From Candidatus Gastranaerophilales bacterium (GTDB taxonomy: Bacteria; Cyanobacteriota; Vampirovibrionia; Gastranaerophilales; Gastranaerophilaceae), in the NCBI GenBank assembly GCA_900769355.1, contig CAAGGG010000054.1, positions 1-51,489 on the forward strand: a DNA stretch of 51,489 nucleotides. Reading direction: 5' to 3'. The notes beneath the pieces were generated by a model that was not told where the DNA came from, searched no databases, and was given only the letters and a program-made list of their open reading frames with translations. Position 1 is the first letter of the stretch; each line of letters begins with the position of its first letter. This document shows positions 41,091 through 50,464 of the stretch, piece after piece. Made by a program: the position numbers and the translations under genes.

Positions 41091-43040
41091 ATGGGATTGG
41101 CAGCTTCACAAGCAAGATTTTTAGCCATAACAGCAAGGAAGATGAATTGCGAATTTGAATCGATGCAAATTGCGCAACAGAAGCTTTCTGTTACTCGTGA
41201 ACAGCAAAAAGCTGCTCAAGAATATCAAGATGCTATGACTGCAACAAAACTTGTTTGGGACGCAGATAACAATTGTGACGGAACAGGTAATGTTTACAAC
41301 TTGTCTTATGACTTGATGATGACTCCTTCTGCATTGAATGAATATGATGCTTTCTTGGTAACTGATACGCAAGGACGTGTTGTTTTGTCAGAGAGTATGT
41401 TTGGAGCTGCTGTTAAAGCTGGAGTTGTTGACTCTGCTGGAAACCCTATTAAGGCAGGGCAATATTCAGAAGAAGGTAGAAACAAATTCTTGGAAGCTTT
41501 AGGTGAAACCGGTACAATTGACGGTTCTGTAATTAGTGGCATTAAAAGTTTGAAAAACAGCTATACTCAAGTAGGTGTTGGTGGAGAAATCAGTGATAAA
41601 AAGATTGCTAATGCAATGAATTCTCCAACATTTATTAATCATTTGAAAACTGCTGTATATAAAAAAGATGATACAAATAATAATATTTTATCATTATCGG
41701 GTCCCCTTGACTTCCCTGTCGTTCAAGCTTATGCTGAAAGCGGAAAAGCCGCAGGTACTATTCTTGCTGCAGTTGGTACTACATATCCTGGAAATGTTGT
41801 AAAGACTACATTCAAGGCGGGGGATACTATTAATTTCCCGATAAACGGTTATAAAGTCGCATCAGAAACTATCGCAGAGGCTCCTTGGGTTAGTACAGAT
41901 GGTAAGGGAGAAGCAGCGGGAAAGCCAATTCCTGCAGGTACATCATTAAAGATTGAGGCAGGTACTAAGGCACCTTGTGATATTACAGTCTATGTTCCAA
42001 CAAGTAGTACACGGCATAATGAAGGCGACTTGAAATATGCAATGAGTTTTAGTGCAATTTCTGACCCTGCAAATGTTGTTTCAGATCCAAAAACAACTGG
42101 AAAAACTCGAATAACAAAGAATGGACAAGCTTTGAGTGCTGATTCTATGAAAAAACTTACACTCGGGGATATTTTGAGTGGCAAATGTGAGTTTACAACA
42201 GTTGCCGCTTCTGATGGAGATTTTAGTACCCTTGCGAATGGTGTTCTTGAAGAAATGGCAAAATTACTTGGTTATAATGCAGGTGCTACAGAATTTAAAG
42301 GACTGAATGTTGATAATGAATCTAACGACGCTTTGGCTCAGGCGCTTGAAATAACCAAAGCACAATTGCAAAGCATTAATAAAGAAGATGGAAGTTATTT
42401 TGACTTAGCAACAAAATCTCAATCAAGAAATGATGTTGTAAAAGATGGAAACACATATTCATTTAGTTTGACAAATATTTTGAAGTCTTTCTTGACAAAC
42501 TATGCAGCTGTTATGGACGGTTTTAAAGTAGATTATACAGTAGATACTAAATCTACTAAGAAAAGCGTATATGTAACAGATGATTTGAATTACACATTCT
42601 TGGTAGAAAACGATTCAGCAGAAACGGATACTGCAACATTGAATGCTGATTTCTACAACCAGTTGTACAACGCATTATGTATGTATGGTGCGTCTACAGA
42701 TAAAATTAAGCAACAACAAATTCAGGATTCAAATTATTTGAATAATGCTTTGAAAAATGGGCAGTTATTTGTAATGAGTTTGAATACAGACGGATATTTC
42801 TATCAAGGTCATTACACTGCAAGTGACCATATTGCCGAAATCTCTGATGACGAGGCAATTGCTCAGGCTGAGGCTGAATATAATATTAAGAAAAGCAAAT
42901 TGAGTTATAAAGAACAAAACTTGGAATTAAAGATGAAAAACATAGATACAGAGTTGTCATCTTTGAACACTGAATATGATACGGTTAAGAACTTGATTAG
43001 CAAGAACGTAGAAAAAGTATTTACTATGTTCAGTACATAG
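41091..43040 (+). CDS. Large protein with coiled-coil ends, unrecognised (possible filament-type)
   Basis: The 649-residue protein begins MGLAASQARFLAITARKMNC and ends with a helical block containing NIDTELSSLNTEYDTVKNLI and VEKVFTMFST. Both ends are helical coiled-coil-like while the middle (about residues 70-560) is Gly/Thr/Asp-rich and probably globular or beta-rich. This arrangement is like flagellar axial or type III secretion-type proteins, but I see no family motif. There is no signal peptide. A short AAAGGAAAG stretch 11 bp upstream may be the RBS. It lies alone between the phage island and secA. Confidence 0.7.
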   Translation: MGLAASQARFLAITARKMNCEFESMQIAQQKLSVTREQQKAAQEYQDAMTATKLVWDADNNCDGTGNVYNLSYDLMMTPSALNEYDAFLVTDTQGRVVLSESMFGAAVKAGVVDSAGNPIKAGQYSEEGRNKFLEALGETGTIDGSVISGIKSLKNSYTQVGVGGEISDKKIANAMNSPTFINHLKTAVYKKDDTNNNILSLSGPLDFPVVQAYAESGKAAGTILAAVGTTYPGNVVKTTFKAGDTINFPINGYKVASETIAEAPWVSTDGKGEAAGKPIPAGTSLKIEAGTKAPCDITVYVPTSSTRHNEGDLKYAMSFSAISDPANVVSDPKTTGKTRITKNGQALSADSMKKLTLGDILSGKCEFTTVAASDGDFSTLANGVLEEMAKLLGYNAGATEFKGLNVDNESNDALAQALEITKAQLQSINKEDGSYFDLATKSQSRNDVVKDGNTYSFSLTNILKSFLTNYAAVMDGFKVDYTVDTKSTKKSVYVTDDLNYTFLVENDSAETDTATLNADFYNQLYNALCMYGASTDKIKQQQIQDSNYLNNALKNGQLFVMSLNTDGYFYQGHYTASDHIAEISDDEAIAQAEAEYNIKKSKLSYKEQNLELKMKNIDTELSSLNTEYDTVKNLISKNVEKVFTMFST

Positions 43041-43096
43041 TTTTGTTATAAATTGCTTGATATATATAAATAAAAACTAAAAACGAATTGTAACAG

Positions 43097-43238
43097 ATTA
43101 CGGAGTCAATTTGCCACGATAGCAGAATGAACAATAACTTGTTAGCGAAACAAACGGCAGAACGAGTGTTGTTTGAGCGATAAAGTTATTCAATAGGCTG
43201 GATTGCCACGCTATTCGCTCGCAATGACGACTTTGTAA
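43097..43238. repeat. Nested palindrome of the GGATTGCCACG family
   Basis: GATTAC near 43099 pairs with GTAATC near 43233-43238, and AATAACTT near 43133 pairs with AAGTTATT near 43183. The right end contains CTGGATTGCCACGCTATTCG, whose inverted half (CGTGGCAATCCAG) is also seen at 46232-46244 after secA. It looks like a small non-coding repeat. Confidence 0.55.
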
Positions 43239-43385
43239 TCAATTATACATGTGTATAGCGAGTTCACTCGTTTCAGGTTGAGCTTACAAGTTATTAGTGA
43301 ATGAAGCGTGTGGCTGGTTTTGTGGAACTTTTTCCATAAAAAGTTCCCGCTGTCCGCGTAGGACATAATAATTAAATAATACTAG

Positions 43386-43441
43386 ATTCTGAATAAGACG
43401 AAAATCTACGCTGTTCGCTTGATTTTCTGTCTTTTCAGAAT
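43386..43441. repeat. ATTCTGAA/TTCAGAAT hairpin repeat, upstream of secA
   Basis: ATTCTGAA pairs with TTCAGAAT; AAGAC with GTCTT; AAAATC with GATTTT, leaving a loop with TTCGCTT. It has the same ends as 34346-34419 but entirely different arms. GACGACTA follows, as at 40951. The remaining gap 43041-43548 shows no gene. Confidence 0.7.
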
Positions 43442-43548
43442 GACGACTAATTCTTCAAAATATAAATATTTCGTTAAGAAGATTTCATATTTCTCTTGTC
43501 TATGTTAGTATAGAAATACGATTACCAGACTGAGAGGAAATTTTTATA

Positions 43549-46218
43549 ATGTTAAGTTTTTTATTGAAGATGTTGGGCGACCCTAACGAAAAAAAAGTTA
43601 AAAGTATTATGGGGATAATTGATCATATTAATGCGCTTGAACCACAGTTTGAAAAGTTGACTGATGATGAATTGAGGGCGAAAACTGATGAGTTTAAAGC
43701 TATTTTGGCAAAACGTCCTACGTCTGCTGATTTTAAAACAGATAGAAAACTTGAAAAGGAAGCTTTGGATAAAATTTTGCCGGAAGCTTTTGCAACTGTA
43801 AGAGAAGCCGGAAAACGTGTTTTGAACATGCGTCACTTTGATGTTCAGTTAATCGGGGGTTATTTTTTGCATAATGGGCATATTGCAGAGATGAGAACTG
43901 GTGAAGGTAAAACTCTTGTTGCAACTTTGCCTGCGTATTTGAATGCTTTGACAGGCAAAGGCGTTCACGTAATTACCGTAAATGATTACCTTGCAAAACG
44001 TGACAGTGACTGGATGGGCAAAATTTACAAGTTTTTAGGATTAACAGTCGGTGTAATTTTGTCTGGCGGTAGAACAGCTGAAGATTTTGCTGCCAAAAAA
44101 GCTGCTTACGATTGTGACATCACTTATGGAACAAATAATGAATTCGGTTTTGATTATCTTCGCGACAATATGGCATCAAGCCTTGAAATGCTTGTTCAAA
44201 GACCTTATAACTATGCGATTATCGATGAAGTCGACAGTATTTTGATTGATGAGGCAAGAACACCGCTTATCATTAGCGGTCGCCTTGAAAAATCAGCTGA
44301 AACTTATCAGTTGATGGCAAAAATTGCTCCTCAATTGGAAAAAATTAAAGATTACGAAGTTGATGAAAAAAATAAAAACATCATTTTGACAGAGGACGGT
44401 ATCGATCACGCACAAGAGCTTATCGGTGTTAAGGACTTGTTTGACATCAATACTCAATATGCTCATCACCTTTTGCAAGCCTTGAAAGCGAAAGAATTGT
44501 TCGTCAAGGATACGGATTATGTTGTACGTAATGGTGAAGTTATGATTGTTGATGAGTTTACTGGTCGTTTGATGGAAGGCCGTCGTTGGTCTGACGGCTT
44601 GCACCAAGCAATTGAAGCTAAAGAAGGTGTTCAAATTCAAGACGAAACTCAAACTCTTGCAAGTATTACTTTCCAGAACTTGTTTAGACTTTACCCTAAA
44701 TTGTCTGGTATGACAGGTACTGCAATGACGGAAGAAGCAGAATTTGGAAAGATTTATAACCTTGAAGTTACAACAATTCCTACAAATAAGCCTGATATCA
44801 GAATAAATTATCCTGATGTTATCTATAAGACAGAACGCGCAAAATTTAATGCCGTTGTGCAAGATATTATTAAGATGCATCAGATTGGCAGACCTGTTTT
44901 GGTTGGTACAATTAGTATTGAAAAATCTGAGTACGTTTCTTATTTGTTGCAACAGGTTGGAATTCCGCATCATGTGTTGAATGCAAAGCATCATGAAAAA
45001 GAAGCTTATATTATTGCTCAGGCAGGTCGTGTCGGTGCTGTTACGATTGCAACCAATATGGCTGGTCGTGGTACGGATATTCTGCTAGGTGGTAACGCTG
45101 AATTTTTGGCGAAAGAAATGCTTGATAATAAAGGCATTACTCCTGAAAGTGAAAATTACGAAACAGAAAAAGAAATTGCATTGAAAGAAGCACGTGCGAT
45201 TACGGAAGCTGAGCATGAAAAAGTTGTTGCGGTTGGCGGTTTACACGTAATCGGTACTGAACGTCACGAATCTCGTCGTATTGATAACCAGTTAAGAGGT
45301 CGTGCGGCTCGTCAAGGTGATCCTGGGTCTACAAGATTTTTCTTGTCTTTGCAAGATAATTTGATGAGAATTTTTGGTGGTGACAAGATTACAGCCTTGA
45401 TGAATGCAATGAATGTAGATGAAAATATTGCGATTGAAAATGTTCTTATCACAAGACAAATTCAGTCAGCTCAGAAAAAGGTTGAAACTTACCACTTTGA
45501 TATAAGAAAATCAGTTCTTGAATATGACGATGTAATGAATATTCAGCGTGAAAAATTCTATGCACAGCGTCGAAAAGTTCTTGCAGGAAAAAATTTGTCA
45601 GAAGACATTTATTATATGATTGAAAAAGAAATTGACAGATTATTGAGAAGCTATATTGCACCTGATTTGCACCCAGAAGAATATGTGTATGAGGACTTGC
45701 AGACGATGATTAAGGAATTGCACTCGATTATTCCTCAATTGTCAGGAATTCAAGTTTCAGATGTTCAAAATCTTCGATTTGAGCCGATTTTTGATAAATT
45801 GAAAACTTTGGCAATAAATTCTTACAGACAGCACGAAGAAGAGGTTGTAAACTTCTATAATCAAGTTATTTCTCAATATGATCCGGAAGCTCCTTTGCAA
45901 GAAGCGTTTAGCGAAAATAATGTTATAAGAAATCTTGAAAAAGATATTTTGTTGAGAGTTGTTGACAGCAAATGGATTGACCATCTTCACAATATTGATA
46001 TGTTAAGAGATAGTATTGGGTTGCGTGCTTACGGACAAAAAGATCCGTTGATTGAGTATAAACGTGAAGCTTATGACTTGTTCAATAAAATGATGTATGA
46101 AATTCAAGGTGATACAGTTAAGCATTTGTTCAGAACAAAATTTGGAATTCAGGTAATTGGTCCTGATCCACAAGCAGAACCAGAATTTCATAACCCTGAC
46201 GACAGCGAAATGGCATAA
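43549..46218 (+). CDS. secA: Preprotein translocase ATPase SecA
   Basis: The 889-residue SecA drives protein export through SecYEG. The P-loop is AEMRTGEGKTLVAT near residues 108-122; DEVDSILIDEARTPLIISG holds the DEAD-like box; GMTGTAMTEEAEF and the second-domain motifs MAGRGTDILLGGNAEF and QLRGRAARQGDPGSTRF follow. It ends QVIGPDPQAEPEFHNPDDSE and lacks the Cys-rich zinc tail used by many SecAs to bind SecB or the ribosome. GAGGAAA precedes the ATG. Its upstream region is repeat-rich. Confidence 0.97.
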   Translation: MLSFLLKMLGDPNEKKVKSIMGIIDHINALEPQFEKLTDDELRAKTDEFKAILAKRPTSADFKTDRKLEKEALDKILPEAFATVREAGKRVLNMRHFDVQLIGGYFLHNGHIAEMRTGEGKTLVATLPAYLNALTGKGVHVITVNDYLAKRDSDWMGKIYKFLGLTVGVILSGGRTAEDFAAKKAAYDCDITYGTNNEFGFDYLRDNMASSLEMLVQRPYNYAIIDEVDSILIDEARTPLIISGRLEKSAETYQLMAKIAPQLEKIKDYEVDEKNKNIILTEDGIDHAQELIGVKDLFDINTQYAHHLLQALKAKELFVKDTDYVVRNGEVMIVDEFTGRLMEGRRWSDGLHQAIEAKEGVQIQDETQTLASITFQNLFRLYPKLSGMTGTAMTEEAEFGKIYNLEVTTIPTNKPDIRINYPDVIYKTERAKFNAVVQDIIKMHQIGRPVLVGTISIEKSEYVSYLLQQVGIPHHVLNAKHHEKEAYIIAQAGRVGAVTIATNMAGRGTDILLGGNAEFLAKEMLDNKGITPESENYETEKEIALKEARAITEAEHEKVVAVGGLHVIGTERHESRRIDNQLRGRAARQGDPGSTRFFLSLQDNLMRIFGGDKITALMNAMNVDENIAIENVLITRQIQSAQKKVETYHFDIRKSVLEYDDVMNIQREKFYAQRRKVLAGKNLSEDIYYMIEKEIDRLLRSYIAPDLHPEEYVYEDLQTMIKELHSIIPQLSGIQVSDVQNLRFEPIFDKLKTLAINSYRQHEEEVVNFYNQVISQYDPEAPLQEAFSENNVIRNLEKDILLRVVDSKWIDHLHNIDMLRDSIGLRAYGQKDPLIEYKREAYDLFNKMMYEIQGDTVKHLFRTKFGIQVIGPDPQAEPEFHNPDDSEMA

Positions 46219-46377
46219 GTGGATTAGTGGAGCCGTGGCAATCCAGTTTGATAAGTTTTAATAATATAAATTTGACATTTTTCAAAAAATCATTAATTCA
46301 GTTGATATACAAACCAATTCATCAGTGTAAAATATAATTGGAAGATTAGGTAGTAATTTTTACCAGAGAAGGAAACA

Positions 46378-47094
46378 ATGTTCTCACAATTTATTCAAAA
46401 CTTACTAAATTCAGGCGGACAAGCTCAGGCTATGGAACGTTATGCACAAATTAATAATCGGGTGAATAACGCCAATAGAACTGCACAATCTTCTCAAAAT
46501 CCGCTCGATGTAATTTATCCGAATAATCAGAATGTGAAAACAGAATCTTTTGAAAATGTTTTACAAGCATCGACAAAATCGAATTTTGGAACTCTTTTGC
46601 TTGATCCGCAATTGAAACGAGTTAATGCAAATATTGTTAAACAAACTCCTCAAATGAGTTTTTCCAATGCTTTGCAAGAAGCAAATGCTGTTCAAGCTAA
46701 CACAACGCAACCGGCAAGTAAGGCACAGGTTTTGAATGTAATTTCTCAAATTTCTAAAAAACATGGAGTTGATGAAAAACTTGTCCAAGCTCTTATTAAA
46801 CAAGAGTCAGGTTTTAATCCTAAGGCTAAGTCAAAAGCCGGCGCGATGGGACTAATGCAGTTGATGCCATCTACGGCAAAGAATTTAGGGGTTCAAGATC
46901 CTTATAATATGGTTCAGAATGTTGAAGGTGGCGTGAAGTATTTAAAATCAATGCTTAACAAGTATAATGGAAATGTTATTTTGGCGCTTGCAGCCTATAA
47001 TGCTGGACCGAATGCTGTTGATAAATATTCCGGCGTTCCGCCTTATAAAGAAACTCAAAATTATGTAAGAAATATTTTGGCAAATTATTTGTAA
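46378..47094 (+). CDS. Lytic transglycosylase (SLT domain)
   Basis: The 238-residue protein has a C-terminal SLT domain (about 120-238). It has the catalytic Glu143 in LIKQESGFNPKA, the KAGAMGLMQLMPSTAKNLG block, and ILALAAYNAGPNAVDKY. It cleaves the peptidoglycan glycan chain. The N-terminal 110 residues are Asn/Gln-rich and probably disordered, and there is no signal peptide. That is odd for an enzyme acting on the cell wall; N-terminal start at ATG 46378 behind GAAGGAAA is clear, so export by another route, or a specialised role, is possible. Confidence 0.88.
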   Translation: MFSQFIQNLLNSGGQAQAMERYAQINNRVNNANRTAQSSQNPLDVIYPNNQNVKTESFENVLQASTKSNFGTLLLDPQLKRVNANIVKQTPQMSFSNALQEANAVQANTTQPASKAQVLNVISQISKKHGVDEKLVQALIKQESGFNPKAKSKAGAMGLMQLMPSTAKNLGVQDPYNMVQNVEGGVKYLKSMLNKYNGNVILALAAYNAGPNAVDKYSGVPPYKETQNYVRNILANYL

Positions 47095-47170
47095 TCTTTT
47101 AAGTCAAAGGGCAAGGTAAGGGGTCTCTCCATCAATTAGGGAACGAATTGTCACAAATTGTGTAAAGAAT

Positions 47171-47199
47171 TTGTTGTTTTGTTTTGTTTGTGCTATGAT
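47171..47199 (+). promoter_or_regulatory. Promoter of gyrB
   Basis: TTGTTG (47171-47176), a 17-bp spacer and TGCTATGAT (extended -10, TATGAT 47194-47199). RBS AGGGGAG lies before the ATG 47237. Confidence 0.6.
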
Positions 47200-47236
47200 A
47201 TACGCAAGGGATAGTAATAATTAAGGGGAGAATTAA

Positions 47237-49780
47237 ATGGCTGATACAGAAGTTACAAACGAACAACAAAAGCAACCTCAGGCAGTTGTGGAAGAAAAAA
47301 TTGAGGTCAATGAAATTCCTGATAACGACGAGAGTATTGAAACAAAGACTTCTCAAGAGTATGACGCAAGCAATATTCGTGTGTTAGAGGGGTTGGAAGC
47401 TGTTCGTATGAGACCGGGCATGTACATCGGTTCAACTTCTCAAAGAGGTTTGCATCACTGTATTTATGAGATTGTTGACAACTCTATTGACGAATCTTTG
47501 GCTGGCTTCTGTACAGATATTTTCGTAACTATTAATAAAGATAATAGTGTTACTGTTGAAGATAACGGACGTGGTATTCCTGTTGATATTAAACCGGGAA
47601 CCAATAAGTCTGCTTTAGAAATTGTTCATACAGTGCTTCACGCTGGCGGAAAATTCGGAGATGGCGGTTATAAAGTATCAGGTGGTTTGCACGGCGTAGG
47701 TGCATCTGTTGTAAATGCTCTTTCTGAAAAATACATTGTAGAAGTTTCTCGTCAAGGTTTTGTTTGGCGTCAAGAATATATGAGAGGTGAGCCTGTTGCT
47801 CCTGTTGAAAAAGTTCAAGAAACAAGCAAGACAGGGACAAAAACAACTTTCTGGCCAGATCCTGAAATCTTCACAGAAACAACTGTAATCGACGCAGATG
47901 TCGTTTCAAACAGACTTCGTGAAATGGCATTTTTGAACAAAGGTTTGAAAATTGTTTTCAGAGATTTAAGGACAGAACAAAATGAAATTTTCCACTATGT
48001 TGGTGGTATCGCAAGTTATGTAGAGTTTTTAAATCAAAACAGAAATGTTTTGCATGATAAACCGATTTATATTGACAAAGTTGTTGATGGTATGCAAATT
48101 GAAGTTGCTATGCAGTACACAGATGCATATAGTGAAAGCGTTTTGTCATTCGCAAACAACATTAATACGCATTCAGGCGGAACTCACTTGACTGGGTTTA
48201 GAAACTCTTTGACTCGTGTGTTTAACGACTATGCAAGAAAAAATAACATCTTGAAAGATTCTGATCAAAACCTATCCGGAGAAGATGTAAGAGAAGGCTT
48301 AACAGCAATCGTAAGTGTAAAAATTCCGAATCCGGAATTTGAAGGACAGACAAAAGAAAAATTGGGCAATGCGGAAGCTATGGGTGCAACTCAAGATGCT
48401 GTTCGTGACAAATTACAAGAATGGTTGGAATTCAACCCTAAGATTGCAAAAATTATTATTGAAAAAACTTTGCAAGCTCAAAGAGCTCGTGAAGCTGCAA
48501 GAAAAGCAAGAGAATTGACAAGAAGAAAATCTGTTCTTGAAAATTCAACACTCCCTGGTAAACTCGCTGACTGTTCAAACAGAGAACCTGAAAAATGCGA
48601 AATCTACATCGTTGAGGGAGATTCAGCCGGTGGTTCTGCAAAACAAGGCAGAAACAGAATGTTCCAAGCTATTTTACCGTTGAGAGGTAAAATCTTAAAC
48701 GTTGAAAAAGCTAGGTTAGACAAAATTTATGGCAATAACGAAATTCAGTCTATGGTTCAAGCTTTCGGAATCAACATTAGCAGAAACCCAGATGAAGTGG
48801 ATATTGAAAAACTTCGTTACCACAAAATTATTATCATGACAGATGCCGATGTTGATGGTGCACACATTAGAACATTGTTGTTGACGTTCTTCTTCCGTTA
48901 TGCAAGACCGTTGATTGAAAACGGCTATGTTTACATTGCTCAACCGCCGCTATTTAAGGTTACACAGGGCAAAACCTCTGAATATATGTATGATGAACAT
49001 GCACTTGATAAGATGTTGAAAGAACGTGGTATTAAGAATTTGAGCTTGTCAGACAAAACTAAATCAAGAACAAAAACAGGCGAAGAACTTTTGGAATTGG
49101 TTAAAAATATGTCGGCGTTCTACAATTCATACAATAACCCGATTTTGAACTTGTATCCGGCTGTTGTTTTGAGAGGTTTGGTTCGTTCTGAAATCACTCC
49201 TGAATGTTTTGAAGATCAGGAAAGAATGAATAAGATTATTGAATATTTGAACCACTACTTACAAGACCACGCTAAGAATTATAACATCTCAGAAGCTGCA
49301 AATTATGTATGTTCTTTGAAGTATAATCCGGAAAATTCAAAATATGCAATTCAATTGAACTTCAATGAAGAAGAACATGTAATTATCAATCAAAATATTA
49401 TCAAAAGTTCAGAATATAAAAGATTGAAAGCATCTTATCCGCTAATCAGAGATTATTTGATTGAAGAAGAAGATAATTTGATTTTGGAAACTGACACTGA
49501 ACAATATGAAATTAATTCGTTTGAAAAACTACAAAAACTAATTGATGATAGAGGTTCAAAAGGTTTGCAAATCCAACGTTTCAAAGGTTTGGGCGAAATG
49601 ATGCCTCAGCAGCTTTGGGAAACAACAATGGACCCAGCAACAAGAACATTGTTAAAGGTAAATGTTGAAGATGCAATGCTTTGCGATCAGCTGTTTGATA
49701 TTTTGATGGGTGATAAAGTTGATCCTCGTAGAAATTTCATCGAAACCCACGCTGTATACGCAACAAACATCGATACCTAG
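47237..49780 (+). CDS. gyrB: DNA gyrase subunit B
   Basis: The 847-residue protein is a full GyrB. The ATPase domain has YEIVDNSIDESLAGFC, VEDNGRGIPVDI and GGLHGVGASVVNAL. The TOPRIM domain has YIVEGDSAGGSAKQGRNRMF and IIIMTDADVDGAHIRTLL. Between QPPLFKVTQG and RFKGLGEM there are about 200 residues of insert, the long type found in Gram-negative GyrB. The N-terminus has about 45 extra acidic residues before NIRVLEGLEAVRMRPGMYIG. It relaxes and supercoils DNA with GyrA, which is not in the window. The stop codon overlaps the first of four tandem repeats. Confidence 0.97.
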   Translation: MADTEVTNEQQKQPQAVVEEKIEVNEIPDNDESIETKTSQEYDASNIRVLEGLEAVRMRPGMYIGSTSQRGLHHCIYEIVDNSIDESLAGFCTDIFVTINKDNSVTVEDNGRGIPVDIKPGTNKSALEIVHTVLHAGGKFGDGGYKVSGGLHGVGASVVNALSEKYIVEVSRQGFVWRQEYMRGEPVAPVEKVQETSKTGTKTTFWPDPEIFTETTVIDADVVSNRLREMAFLNKGLKIVFRDLRTEQNEIFHYVGGIASYVEFLNQNRNVLHDKPIYIDKVVDGMQIEVAMQYTDAYSESVLSFANNINTHSGGTHLTGFRNSLTRVFNDYARKNNILKDSDQNLSGEDVREGLTAIVSVKIPNPEFEGQTKEKLGNAEAMGATQDAVRDKLQEWLEFNPKIAKIIIEKTLQAQRAREAARKARELTRRKSVLENSTLPGKLADCSNREPEKCEIYIVEGDSAGGSAKQGRNRMFQAILPLRGKILNVEKARLDKIYGNNEIQSMVQAFGINISRNPDEVDIEKLRYHKIIIMTDADVDGAHIRTLLLTFFFRYARPLIENGYVYIAQPPLFKVTQGKTSEYMYDEHALDKMLKERGIKNLSLSDKTKSRTKTGEELLELVKNMSAFYNSYNNPILNLYPAVVLRGLVRSEITPECFEDQERMNKIIEYLNHYLQDHAKNYNISEAANYVCSLKYNPENSKYAIQLNFNEEEHVIINQNIIKSSEYKRLKASYPLIRDYLIEEEDNLILETDTEQYEINSFEKLQKLIDDRGSKGLQIQRFKGLGEMMPQQLWETTMDPATRTLLKVNVEDAMLCDQLFDILMGDKVDPRRNFIETHAVYATNIDT

Positions 49781-50034
49781 GGAGCATAGCTGCTCCACCC
49801 GCCCATTAGGTATTGGCGTGATTTTATATGCTAATGACTTCGTAGGGAGCATAGCTGCTTCACCCGTCCATTGGGTATTGGCGTGATTTTATATACTAAT
49901 GACTTCGTAGAAGCGTGCCGCTTCACCCACCAACTTGATGTTGGTGTGGTTTTGAATATTTAATGACTCTGTAGAAATAGCCGCTTCTCCCGTCCATTAG
50001 GTTTAGGTGTGGTTTTAGATGCTTACCTCTCCGA
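49780..50034. repeat. Four tandem ~65-bp structured repeats after gyrB
   Basis: Copies start at 49780, 49845, 49910 and 49974 (spacing 65, 65, 64). Each holds a first hairpin (copy 1 GGAGCA-TAGC-TGCTCC; copy 3 GAAGCG-TGC-CGCTTC) and a second one (copy 3 CACCAAC-TTGAT-GTTGGTG), then TTTTATATnCTAATGACT. Several paired positions change together between copies. The fourth copy is the most decayed. Confidence 0.8.
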
Positions 50035-50096
50035 GGGAAGAGGTCGCGCTCGTTTCCAAGCTAATGCGAGGGTTACGAGTGCGGGTGAGGGGTTGA
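50028..50096. repeat. CTCACCC/CTCGTAAC repeat family, inverted copy
   Basis: CTCCGAGGGAAGAGG...TGCGGGTGAGGGGTTGAG is the reverse complement of the type seen at 24511-24575 and 28857-28931. The rest of the gap 50097-50464 shows no gene I can support, apart from the terminator and the 50391-50427 repeat half. Confidence 0.55.
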
Positions 50097-50208
50097 GAAT
50101 CGTAATCCAAAGCGTAGATTTTCATTTTATTAGAGAGATGGACGTGAATATCTTACTAAAATATGGAGTCTGAATGAATGTCGTTACAGGGGGAGGGACT
50201 TTGTCCGC

Positions 50209-50237
50209 AAAAAAAATAGCCTCTTTTTAGGGAGGCT
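50209..50237 (-). terminator. Probable terminator of the 50465 gene
   Basis: On the minus strand AGCCTC (50237-50232) pairs with GAGGCT (50223-50218), followed by a T-run (50216-50209). It lies about 230 bp after the stop of the minus-strand gene. Confidence 0.6.
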
Positions 50238-50464
50238 TTGTGAATTAAGAATAGCTGGAAGTATGAAAAAGATTTCTTTTAATGATTATATTAAACGAAA
50301 AACTGTTGGTTGTGGCAATTAGCGGAGTGGTCAACTTAGGGCTAGTCGATTGGGTGATATTTGTAAGATACGTTAATAGGTGCAAACTATGAATTCTCTC
50401 CCTGGTTAGGGAAAATTAGAGTGGGTGTTGATAACTTTTGCTTGAGAGATTGCGAAATTTCAAT

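Noticed and set aside
50263..50322. 19-codon open frame starting MKKISFNDY after gyrB
   Set aside because: Too short to support, stop after 19 codons and no family; GGAAG upstream alone is weak evidence.
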